Assembly: GCA_018056045.1 (NCBI GenBank)
Contig: JAGPGI010000018.1
Span: forward strand, 1 to 15,471
DNA length: 15,471 nt
Direction of reading: 5' to 3'
DNA from: Paracoccus sp. (in: a-proteobacteria)
GTDB lineage: Bacteria; Pseudomonadota; Alphaproteobacteria; Rhodobacterales; Rhodobacteraceae
The position numbers and the translations under genes are program-made. Of the stretch, positions 1 to 6,028 are shown one piece after another (position 1 is the stretch's first letter; every line of letters begins with the position of its first letter). The notes below the pieces were generated by a model that worked only from the letters and a program-made list of their open reading frames with translations, searched no databases and was not told the DNA's origin.

Positions 1-105
1 GGTCAGACCGGCGGGGAGGCGGAAGGTGGCAGAACCTCGGGGGAGGGCTGCCGGTCAATGGCTCTGAAGGGAGAAACCTACACCCTCTGTTGATTAAACC
101 GTGAA

Positions 106-134
106 TTGCAACGAGAGCCTGTCCTGCGTATTGT
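106..134 (+). promoter_or_regulatory. Candidate sigma-70-type promoter for the rightward copper operon
   Basis: A -35-like TTGCAA (106-111) and a -10-like TATTGT (129-134) are separated by exactly 17 bases, 32 bases before the first gene. Each hexamer matches the consensus only partly, and no MerR-type or CsoR-type dyad is visible around it. The rest of 1-166 shows no gene I can support. Placement is inference from spacing and hexamers alone. Confidence 0.35.
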
Positions 135-166
135 CAAGCTAGTTTCATCGGTTCCAACTCAACCAC

Positions 167-517
167 ATGATGTGCCGCGCGATATATTCTCTGCTTGTTG
201 TCCTGCTCGTGTTCGCGGGCGTGACGCAGCATGGGCAAAGTGCTGGCACAGCCGGACTGTCGGCCGATCACGTTGTCGCTTCGATCAGCCATCCCGGTGA
301 CAAAGGCGGGCATGAGCACGGCTCTCCGGGGGAAACCTCTCGGCACGATATGACCGATGCCTGTGCGATTGTATGTGTCGGCACATCTACGCCCTGGCTT
401 GCTGCCGCGCAACTTGCGCCTGTTGAGACAGAGCATTCGCTGAAATGGCACTCTATATCGGAGACACGTGAGGGCCTTCTGGTCGGCCCCGGATACCGCC
501 CTCCGAAATCCATCTGA
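167..517 (+). CDS. Small secreted His/Cys-containing protein of a copper operon
   Basis: This 116-residue protein has a hydrophobic N-terminal segment (about residues 5-19) that looks like a signal peptide or anchor. The middle is rich in His (35, 42, 49, 51, 60), followed by Cys66-x3-Cys70, and the tail ends in a Pro-rich stretch. I do not recognise a named family with certainty. Small periplasmic proteins of this kind (DUF2946-like) are known near copper genes, and the pattern would suit metal binding. It is the first gene before the multicopper oxidase, 69 bases upstream of it. A second protein of similar layout lies in the opposite copper operon at 5324-5647. There is no clear ribosome binding site before ATG 167; ATG 170 is equally possible. 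That it is a real gene is likely; its function is inference. Confidence 0.6.
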   Translation: MMCRAIYSLLVVLLVFAGVTQHGQSAGTAGLSADHVVASISHPGDKGGHEHGSPGETSRHDMTDACAIVCVGTSTPWLAAAQLAPVETEHSLKWHSISETREGLLVGPGYRPPKSI

Positions 518-530
518 ACACTTGCTTGCC

Positions 531-546
531 GCACCTTTCAAGGTGC
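531..546 (+). other. Short hairpin between the first copper gene and the oxidase
   Basis: GCACCTT at 531-537 pairs with AAGGTGC at 540-546, giving a 6-7 bp stem with a 2-4 base loop. It lies in the 69-base gap between the two genes. No T-run follows, so a simple intrinsic terminator is unlikely. It could tune expression within the operon or be chance. Confidence 0.25.
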
Positions 547-586
547 CGAACATGGTTCGCCCTACGGGGTCTGATGGATTATTCAT

Positions 587-2071
587 ATGACTTGCACACT
601 GAATCGCCGCGGCTTTCTGACCGCATCCGCTGCCATGGCCGCAGCTTTTGCCATCCCGCGCGCAGGCTTTGCTCAGCCAGCCGCGCTGGCATTGCAGGCA
701 ACGACGCGCACGCTTGACATCGATGGCCGCGCCGCCACGGTTTTCGGGCTGATCAACGGCAACGGAACACCCGGGCTTATTCTGGATCCGGGCCAGCGTT
801 TCCTGCTGGACCTGACCAATGATCTGACCGAGCCGACGATCATTCATTGGCATGGACAGATCCCGCCGAACGCGCAGGACGGCGTTCCCGATATGCCGAT
901 GCCGCTGCTGAAGCCAGGAGAGACGCGTGCCTATGATTTTGAGGCCGCAGCAGGCACGCACTGGATGCACAGCCATGTGCCCATTCAGGAGATGCAGTTG
1001 CTGGCCGCACCCCTGATCGTCCGCCGCCCTGAGGATCTGCGAGTTGATCGGCAAGAGGTCACCATGTTCCTGCATGATTTTTCCTTCCGCCCGCCGGAAG
1101 AGGTGCTGGACGAAATCCGCTCGGGAAAGGGGCATGACGAGGCCGCCGAAGCCGAAATGTCGCAACCAGCCGGTCATGACATGGGGAGCGGTATGGCCAT
1201 GAATGGGATGTCGGAAATGAGCGGCATGTCCATGCCCGGCATGACCGGGATGCAGATGGACCTGAACGACTTCGATTTCGATGCCTATCTGGTGAATGAC
1301 CGCACCTTGAGCGACCCGGAAGTTGTGCGGGTAGAAAAGGGTGGCCGGGTCCTGCTGCAGATCATCAATGCGGCTGCTGCCACGGTGTTCTGGATCGACA
1401 GCGGTGAGGTTCCGGGGCGGCTTGTGGCGGTGGATGGCCAGCCGGTGCAGCCTTTGCCGGGGACGCGCTTCGGTCTTGCCATGGGGCAGCGCCTGGATAT
1501 CGAAATTGACCTGCCCGCAGGCGGCGGCGCGTGGCCAATCCTTGCGCTGCGCGAGGGGGCGCATGAACGAACCGGCCTGATCCTTGCGACCGCTGGCGCC
1601 ATCGTGCCGGTCATTCTCGGAATGGCCGACGATGCGGCACCTGCATTCGATATTGACCTTGCGCAGGAAGCCGCCTTGCGGGCCGTTGCTCCGCTGACGG
1701 AACGAGTTGCCGATGCATCACCCATGGTGATGCTGGGTGGGCAGATGCAGCCCTATCGCTGGACCATCAATGACCGCGTGTTCGAGGAACGCGTGCCCGT
1801 CGGGGCTAAGTCGGGTCAGCGGGTCGAGATCATGTTCCACAACATGTCGATGATGGGTCATCCCATGCATCTGCATGGCCATCATTTCCAGGTCGTCGCG
1901 ATCAATGGCAGACGGTTTTCCGGTGCATTGCGCGACACGGTATATGTGCCGCCCATGTCGATGGTCACGGTGGCGCTGGATGCGGGCGAGGCGGCGGAAT
2001 GGATGCTGCATTGTCACCACATGCCGCATCTTGCCAGCGGCATGATGACGACGTTCGCGGTCTCGGCGTGA
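587..2071 (+). CDS. Tat-exported multicopper oxidase with Met-rich insert
   Basis: This 494-residue oxidase (CueO/CopA-like in the broad sense) probably oxidises Cu(I) to less toxic Cu(II) in the periplasm, using O2. The N terminus carries a twin-arginine signal (RRGFLTAS from Arg7-Arg8), with likely cleavage near residue 29. All four copper motifs are present: HWH at 87-89, WMHSH with His128 and His130, HPMHLHGHH from His425, and HCHHMPHLASGM from His475. Cys476, His481 and Met486 match the type 1 copper ligands. Three cupredoxin domains are expected at about 40-150, 230-345 and 385-494. Residues about 191-226 form a Met/His-rich insert between domains, the kind of segment that recruits Cu(I) in CueO-type enzymes. 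The next gene starts 10 bases downstream, so they are co-transcribed. Start ATG 587 is set by the Tat signal; its ribosome binding site is weak. Confidence 0.93.
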   Translation: MTCTLNRRGFLTASAAMAAAFAIPRAGFAQPAALALQATTRTLDIDGRAATVFGLINGNGTPGLILDPGQRFLLDLTNDLTEPTIIHWHGQIPPNAQDGVPDMPMPLLKPGETRAYDFEAAAGTHWMHSHVPIQEMQLLAAPLIVRRPEDLRVDRQEVTMFLHDFSFRPPEEVLDEIRSGKGHDEAAEAEMSQPAGHDMGSGMAMNGMSEMSGMSMPGMTGMQMDLNDFDFDAYLVNDRTLSDPEVVRVEKGGRVLLQIINAAAATVFWIDSGEVPGRLVAVDGQPVQPLPGTRFGLAMGQRLDIEIDLPAGGGAWPILALREGAHERTGLILATAGAIVPVILGMADDAAPAFDIDLAQEAALRAVAPLTERVADASPMVMLGGQMQPYRWTINDRVFEERVPVGAKSGQRVEIMFHNMSMMGHPMHLHGHHFQVVAINGRRFSGALRDTVYVPPMSMVTVALDAGEAAEWMLHCHHMPHLASGMMTTFAVSA

Positions 2072-2081
2072 AGGGAGTGAC

Positions 2082-2699
2082 ATGATGTTTCAGCGACGCA
2101 TGATCCTGACCCTGGCCCTTACCGCACCGGCGATGGCCATCGCACCGCGCCTATCTTGGGCTGGTCATTCGCTTCCACCCGAATTCCGCAGGCAGCTTGA
2201 GCACGACGCGAATGCACCGATCTTCGGTAATCCAGACGGCGACGCATCTCTGATCGAGTTCTTCGACTATAACTGCCAATTCTGCCGAGCGATGATGCCG
2301 GTGGTGGATGCCGTGTTAGGAGCCGATTCCGGCTTGCGGATGGTGATGCGGGAATGGCCGGTCTTCGGCGAGGGTTCGGTTTTCGCGGCCCGCGCGGCGC
2401 TGGCGTCGCGCAAGCAGGACCGCTACGCCGACTTTCATCGCGCCCTGATGAGTCAGAAACCCCGGGCCGAAAGGGCCAGCGTCCTGCGTGTTGCGCGATC
2501 CATGGGTTTAGACACGCAGCAATTGCAGCGCGATATGAACGGCCCGGAGATTGCTCAGCATATCCAGCAGTCCAATACGCTGGCCGAGGCGATGGGGCTT
2601 GTCGGCACGCCCACCTTCATCGCCGGATCGGATTCACGCTTTGGCGCCATTTCTTCATCCGAATTGGCCGAACTGGTCGCGGCCTCGCGCCGGAACTGA
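2082..2699 (+). CDS. Periplasmic DsbA/Com1-like thiol-disulfide oxidoreductase
   Basis: This 205-residue protein has an N-terminal signal peptide (cleavage near the Ala-x-Ala at 15-17 or SWA at 25-27) and a thioredoxin fold of the DsbA family. The active-site motif is Cys65-Gln-Phe-Cys68, preceded by the typical EFFDYNC segment, and the cis-proline loop is GTPTF (Pro177). It should form or shuffle disulfides in periplasmic proteins. Copper oxidises protein thiols, and DsbA-like or ScsC-like proteins are known partners of copper-tolerance operons, so a repair or chaperone role under copper stress is the likely job. An alternative is maturation of the neighbouring Cys-containing proteins. AGGGAG precedes ATG 2082; ATG 2085 would be an equally spaced second choice. 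Confidence 0.88.
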   Translation: MMFQRRMILTLALTAPAMAIAPRLSWAGHSLPPEFRRQLEHDANAPIFGNPDGDASLIEFFDYNCQFCRAMMPVVDAVLGADSGLRMVMREWPVFGEGSVFAARAALASRKQDRYADFHRALMSQKPRAERASVLRVARSMGLDTQQLQRDMNGPEIAQHIQQSNTLAEAMGLVGTPTFIAGSDSRFGAISSSELAELVAASRRN

Positions 2700-2723
2700 C
2701 AAATTTCAAGAAAGGACAATGCT

Positions 2724-3245
2724 ATGGATCATTCTGATCGACACAAGAGCCACGGAAGCATGAGCGGCGGAAGCTATGGCCGTTTCGCGGCGATGATCGC
2801 TACCTCGACGATGATCATGTTCGGGCTGATGTATCTGAACACCTGGGCGATGGATCATGTCTTTTTCAGCCAGACCCGGATGTGGATGGCGCTGTATATG
2901 GGCGGCGCCATGGCTCTGATCATGTTGGCCTTCATGCTGGGGATGTACCGCAATCCGCGTGCCAATTTGATCGTCGCGGGCCTTTCAATTCTGGCATTTG
3001 CCCTCGGCCTGTTTCTGGTTCGCAGTCAGGCAACGGTCGACGACACCGCCTGGATGAAGGCGATGATTCCGCATCACTCGATTGCGATCCTGACATCCAC
3101 CCGTGCCGATATCTCGGATCCTCGTGTGCGGGCGCTGGCGGACAGCATCATCGAGGCCCAGACGCTGGAAATCGCCGAGATGAAGGCGCTGATCGCCGAT
3201 CTGGAAGGCGGACCTGCGGCGACGCCAGAGGTAGATGGGCGCTGA
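2724..3245 (+). CDS. Membrane protein with three helices and a C-terminal DUF305 domain
   Basis: This 173-residue protein starts with a short His-rich cytoplasmic tail (HSDRHKSH). Three hydrophobic helices follow (about 21-43, 53-73 and 81-100), then a DUF305 domain (about 107-160) with the diagnostic MKAMIPHHSIAI segment (His117-His118). DUF305 proteins are ferritin-like helical proteins common in copper-resistance clusters and are thought to bind metal through the HH motif; the biochemical role is not established. With three helices the DUF305 domain should face the opposite side from the N-terminal tail, likely the periplasm. AAAGGA lies 7 bases before ATG 2724, and the gap from the preceding gene is 24 bases, consistent with one operon. 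Conserved Met residues throughout the helices could also contact copper, which is inference. Confidence 0.88.
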   Translation: MDHSDRHKSHGSMSGGSYGRFAAMIATSTMIMFGLMYLNTWAMDHVFFSQTRMWMALYMGGAMALIMLAFMLGMYRNPRANLIVAGLSILAFALGLFLVRSQATVDDTAWMKAMIPHHSIAILTSTRADISDPRVRALADSIIEAQTLEIAEMKALIADLEGGPAATPEVDGR

Positions 3246-3299
3246 ACTCGCTGCATTTACCACATTCTCTCAAGTTAGAAATAAATGAGGAGCAATCAC

Positions 3300-3950
3300 A
3301 TGCTGACACGCAGACATTTCATTCGGACGACAACCGCCCTGTTCTCGGCTGCCGCTGCCAATCCGTTAATGGCATCGACCTGGCCCGACGCGACGCAGAA
3401 GGCCGCCTGGGATGCCGAGGTGGAAGCCGGTGGCCCCAATCCCTGGGGTCTGCATCCGCGCTTCCTGCCGCAGCGGATCGTCGCGAATGATGGTCTGGTG
3501 CCGGGCGATATTCATGTCGATGCCGTGGCAAGATACCTTTACCACATCGAAGAGGGTGGCACGGCGATGCGCTACGGCGTCGCTATCGGCCGGGGCGATC
3601 TGTATGAGCCGGGCACCTATACGATCAAGCGCAAGGTCGAATGGCCGCACTGGACCCCGACACGGAACATGATCAAGCGCGAGCCCGAGATCTATGCGCA
3701 ATTTGAGGGTGGCGTCGAGCCCGGCCCCCAGAACGCGCTGGGTTCGCGCGCGCTTTACCTCTACCTCGGCGACCGCGATACCTATCTGCGCATTCACGGT
3801 ACGCCGTTTCCGACCTCGATCGGCAGCCGCGCCAGTTCCGGCTGCGTCCGCATGGTCATGGCCCATATCAACGGGCTCTACCCGCGGGTCCAGATCGGTT
3901 CGACCGCCTATCTCTATTCACCGGAAGGCAGCGTGACGGCGATAAGCTAG
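3300..3950 (+). CDS. Tat-exported YkuD-family L,D-transpeptidase
   Basis: This 216-residue enzyme of the YkuD (L,D-transpeptidase) family makes 3-3 peptidoglycan cross-links or attaches proteins to peptidoglycan in the periplasm. The catalytic signature is complete: His166-Gly and, later, SSGCVRM with nucleophile Cys182. The N terminus TRRHFIRTT (Arg4-Arg5) is a good twin-arginine signal. I place the start at ATG 3300 because AGGAG at 3288-3292 sits 7 bases before it; the in-frame ATG 3285 would overlap that site. It is the last gene of the rightward copper operon, 54 bases after the DUF305 gene. Its presence beside copper genes fits the known sensitivity of the active-site cysteine of L,D-transpeptidases to copper, suggesting a replacement enzyme under copper stress. 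The family call is firm, the physiological role is inference. Confidence 0.9.
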   Translation: MLTRRHFIRTTTALFSAAAANPLMASTWPDATQKAAWDAEVEAGGPNPWGLHPRFLPQRIVANDGLVPGDIHVDAVARYLYHIEEGGTAMRYGVAIGRGDLYEPGTYTIKRKVEWPHWTPTRNMIKREPEIYAQFEGGVEPGPQNALGSRALYLYLGDRDTYLRIHGTPFPTSIGSRASSGCVRMVMAHINGLYPRVQIGSTAYLYSPEGSVTAIS

Positions 3951-3978
3951 TCTGCTGCCCTCCGGCGATCCTGATGGG

Positions 3979-4251
3979 TCAGACCGGTTTTGCGTTGCAG
4001 ATTTGGTTGCCATTCGCGGCCCGCAGCGGCACCAGCGTCGTTTCGACCGGACCTGCGTGGTAGTACCAATAGCAGTCATCCGCCGGGTCGAGGCGCGCCG
4101 TGGTCAGGTCCTGGTTAGGGCCGGCAATGGCGACGACCTCGTTCGGGATCGGATAGGGCGAGGCTTCCTCGGCGGCGATATCGGGCCTCTGGGCCGCGCA
4201 TCCGGCAAGGACAAGCAGCGTCAGGGCGATTGCGGCGGTTCTTATCTGCAT
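3979..4251 (-). CDS. Small periplasm-facing lipoprotein, unknown function
   Basis: This 90-residue protein begins with a short signal peptide ending in the lipobox LAGC, with Cys18 as the lipidated residue. The mature part holds two further cysteines (within DDCYWYY and QICNAKP) that could form a disulfide or bind metal. I do not recognise a family. AGGAG lies 7 bases before the start on the minus strand. It is the last gene of the leftward copper operon, 39 bases after the cytochrome c gene, and ends 28 bases from the convergent L,D-transpeptidase gene. No clear terminator hairpin is visible in that gap. Confidence 0.75.
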   Translation of the reverse strand: MQIRTAAIALTLLVLAGCAAQRPDIAAEEASPYPIPNEVVAIAGPNQDLTTARLDPADDCYWYYHAGPVETTLVPLRAANGNQICNAKPV

Positions 4252-4290
4252 TGGGAAACTCCTAGGCTATGGTGGTGACGCGCCGGGAGG

Positions 4291-4746
4291 TCATGGCGCG
4301 CTGTCCTTGGTGATGCGGCTCTGGATCGCGCGCTCGCGTTCCGGCCAGGTGGATTTGATATAGGCCAGAACGGCGGTAATCTCGGCATCGCTCATGACAT
4401 CAGTAAAGCCGGGCATGTCGCTTTCATAGCCATCGCCGACCACGGCGGCGGTGCCGTCGCGGATGATGCGTTCCAGAAGCGCGTCGGCATGATGCCATGT
4501 GTGGCCGGTCTCGTCATGCGGTGGCGCCGGATAGCGGCCATTTGCGAGCGGGGTCTGCCAGTCCGGCTGGCCCTCCAGATCGGCGCCGTGGCATGTGGCG
4601 CAGTTTTCGGCGTAGAGCCGCTGGCCGAGCGCGATGACGGCCTGATCCTGCGTGGATGGTTCAGTGGCCCCGCTGCCGCGCCATAGTATCAGGATCGCAG
4701 CGGCCAGACCGGCCGCTGCGACGAGGATGAGTGCGTTGCGCGTCAT
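4291..4746 (-). CDS. Membrane-anchored class I c-type cytochrome
   Basis: This 151-residue protein has a single N-terminal hydrophobic helix (about 4-22), probably uncleaved, and one haem c site, Cys49-Ala-Thr-Cys52-His53. Met111 in the ESDMPGF segment is the likely distal haem ligand. These features define a monohaem cytochrome c of the family often found in copper-resistance clusters next to DUF411 genes. It probably carries electrons in the periplasm; a link to copper oxidation or reduction is inferred from its neighbours. It starts 3 bases after the stop of the DUF411 gene, implying translational coupling. The last 20 residues are charged and carry no known motif. Confidence 0.88.
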   Translation of the reverse strand: MTRNALILVAAAGLAAAILILWRGSGATEPSTQDQAVIALGQRLYAENCATCHGADLEGQPDWQTPLANGRYPAPPHDETGHTWHHADALLERIIRDGTAAVVGDGYESDMPGFTDVMSDAEITAVLAYIKSTWPERERAIQSRITKDSAP

Positions 4747-4749
4747 CTG

Positions 4750-5229
4750 CTACCCGTCCAGCGGAAAGGCGCGCCCATCGCCGGCAATGCCGCCCCAGGC
4801 GATGACCTCGGCGGTGGCCTCGACCCCGCCGCCCATTCCCGGCGATCCGGCGGGCATCCCCGGCACGGCGATTCCGGTAATATCGGGGCGCTGTTCCAGA
4901 AGCTGCCTGATGGCCGCGAAGGGCACATGGCCCTCGACGATATAGCCGCCAATCCGGGTCGTGTGGCAGGACCACAGGTTTTCGGGCACAGCGGCGTCAC
5001 GCTTCATGCCGACATAATCGCTGGTTTCGGTCGTCTCGACCTCGAACCCCGCCTCGATGGCCAGATCGGCCCAGGCGCCGCAGCAGCCGCAGCCGGGGTC
5101 CTTGGTGATGCTCAGCAGGTTCGGCTTTTCGTCCGAGCCGGTGGCGGCAAAGGCAAGGGTAGAGGTTGTCGACAGCATCGCCGCGACCGCCAGGATCGCC
5201 CCGCGACGCGAGAAATTGGGATTGCTCAT
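4750..5229 (-). CDS. DUF411 periplasmic metal-binding protein
   Basis: This 159-residue protein belongs to DUF411, a family found in copper and other metal-resistance operons. It has an N-terminal signal peptide with a twin-arginine-like SRRGAIL start and likely cleavage at AFA-A near residue 29. The family hallmarks are visible: DPGCGCCGAW (Cys47, Cys49, Cys50), the LWSCHTT segment (Cys88, His89) and VPGMPAGSPGM near 123-132. These Cys, His and Met residues are good soft-metal ligands, so periplasmic copper binding or delivery is likely but not proven for the family. AAGGA lies about 8 bases before the ATG. It sits 94 bases downstream of the small His/Cys gene and 3 bases upstream of the cytochrome gene. 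Confidence 0.9.
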   Translation of the reverse strand: MSNPNFSRRGAILAVAAMLSTTSTLAFAATGSDEKPNLLSITKDPGCGCCGAWADLAIEAGFEVETTETSDYVGMKRDAAVPENLWSCHTTRIGGYIVEGHVPFAAIRQLLEQRPDITGIAVPGMPAGSPGMGGGVEATAEVIAWGGIAGDGRAFPLDG

Positions 5230-5323
5230 ATCTGATGTCCTTCAGGATATTGCGCGCCGTAGGGGCATTCGCCCCTCTCGTGGCGCAATTGATCAGCTTG
5301 CAGGCCCATCGGGCCAGGCGGCG

Positions 5324-5647
5324 TCAGAGAGCAACGGGTCGCGGAGGGGGCAGCGGCAAACGCGGCCTGGCGGATTTCATATCCTGCAACGCGGGAATGT
5401 GCCGGATGCGGCGTGGCAAACGGGCCGCGTTCGGCGTGACTTCGGCATGGCCGATGGCGGCACAGGCTGTGCAGTCGCCATGCTGAGAGTCCGGCTGTGG
5501 GGTACAGCATTCATGCGCGGCCGGCGGCACGGATGTTTCGGCTATCGAGGCCGTCTGCGACGCTTCCGCCGTTGCGGCGCCGGTCAGGGCCAGCGGCATC
5601 GTCACCGCCAGCATGACAGCAAGCAGGGCCGACAGCAGGAACCGCAT
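5324..5647 (-). CDS. Small secreted His/Cys-rich protein coupled to the repressor gene
   Basis: This 107-residue protein has a clear signal peptide (hydrophobic residues 3-21, likely cleavage near ATA at 25-27). A compact possible metal site follows: His45, Cys47-Cys48, His56, Cys59-x2-Cys62 and His67. The C-terminal half is Arg/Pro-rich and ends in a PPPRP tail. No named family is certain, but the layout resembles DUF2946-type periplasmic proteins and the protein at 167-517. Its ATG overlaps the repressor stop codon by one base (TGATG), so the two are translationally coupled. Copper binding in the periplasm is inference from residues and context. Confidence 0.65.
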   Translation of the reverse strand: MRFLLSALLAVMLAVTMPLALTGAATAEASQTASIAETSVPPAAHECCTPQPDSQHGDCTACAAIGHAEVTPNAARLPRRIRHIPALQDMKSARPRLPLPPPRPVAL

Positions 5648-5928
5648 CAGTCGCGCACCTTGTCCATCAATTCAACCACCTCACGGAACATCACCCTCTG
5701 CCGGTCCTGATCGCCAGATTGGATCGCGTCTTCCATGCAGCTTCGCGCATGATCCTCGATCAACAGGCGCTCGACCCCGCGCAGGGCCGAGCGGATGGCG
5801 GCGGTCTGGTTCAGGATATCGACGCAATAGCGCCCGTCCTCGACCATGCGCGACACGCCCTGCACCTGACCGTTCAGGCGGGAAAGCCGCTTCAGGATCG
5901 CGTCTCGGTTCTGCTTGTCATGCGCCAA
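5647..5928 (-). CDS. csoR: CsoR/RcnR-family metal-sensing repressor
   Basis: This 93-residue all-helical protein is a DUF156 (CsoR/RcnR/FrmR) repressor, which leaves DNA when metal binds. Cys35 (in GRYCVDIL), His60 and Cys64 (in DHARSC) match the Cys-His-Cys Cu(I) site of CsoR. His3 is also present, so the full fingerprint is H-C-H-C, as in the nickel sensor InrS, rather than the simple CsoR pattern. The flanking copper ATPase, DUF411 and oxidase genes favour copper. The start is a TTG at 5928: GGAG lies 6 bases before it, no in-frame ATG occurs before Met28, and starting there would delete helix 1. It heads the leftward operon and is probably autoregulated through the two palindromes at 5963-6012. 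Confidence 0.9.
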   Translation of the reverse strand: MAHDKQNRDAILKRLSRLNGQVQGVSRMVEDGRYCVDILNQTAAIRSALRGVERLLIEDHARSCMEDAIQSGDQDRQRVMFREVVELMDKVRD

Positions 5929-5962
5929 GGAGGGCTCCGAACTTCAACATCTGCAGCTTGTG

Positions 5963-5983
5963 CTATACCCTCAAGGGGTATAG
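5963..5983. promoter_or_regulatory. Repressor operator 1 in the csoR-copA divergent region
   Basis: A perfect inverted repeat with arms CTATACCC and GGGTATAG and the 5-base centre TCAAG. Its 17-bp core (5965-5981) has the form ATACC-N7-GGTAT, resembling the C/G-tract palindromes bound by CsoR-family repressors. It lies between the divergent repressor and copper ATPase genes, so it could control both. The call rests on sequence symmetry and context. Confidence 0.75.
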
Positions 5984-5995
5984 AGCAAGTCTGAT

Positions 5996-6012
5996 ATACC
6001 CCCTATAGGTAT
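5996..6012. promoter_or_regulatory. Repressor operator 2 in the csoR-copA divergent region
   Basis: A second 17-bp copy of the form ATACC-N7-GGTAT with centre CCCTATA. It starts 31 bases after the core of operator 1, about three helical turns, which would place two repressor tetramers on the same DNA face. It ends 16 bases before the copper ATPase ATG and is likely to overlap that gene's promoter or leader. Confidence 0.7.
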
Positions 6013-6028
6013 CTGCCGGGAGAGAGTC

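Noticed and set aside
134..1564. A long minus-strand open frame opposite the multicopper oxidase
   Set aside because: The plus strand holds an oxidase with all copper motifs. The antisense product is Arg/His-rich without any recognisable domain, as expected from antisense reading of GC-rich codons.
3285..3299. Upstream ATG as the start of the L,D-transpeptidase
   Set aside because: The AGGAG ribosome binding site overlaps this ATG and is correctly spaced for ATG 3300, which also places the Tat signal at the N terminus.
3951..3978. Bidirectional terminator between the convergent copper operons
   Set aside because: I found no stem with a flanking T-run in this 28-base gap.
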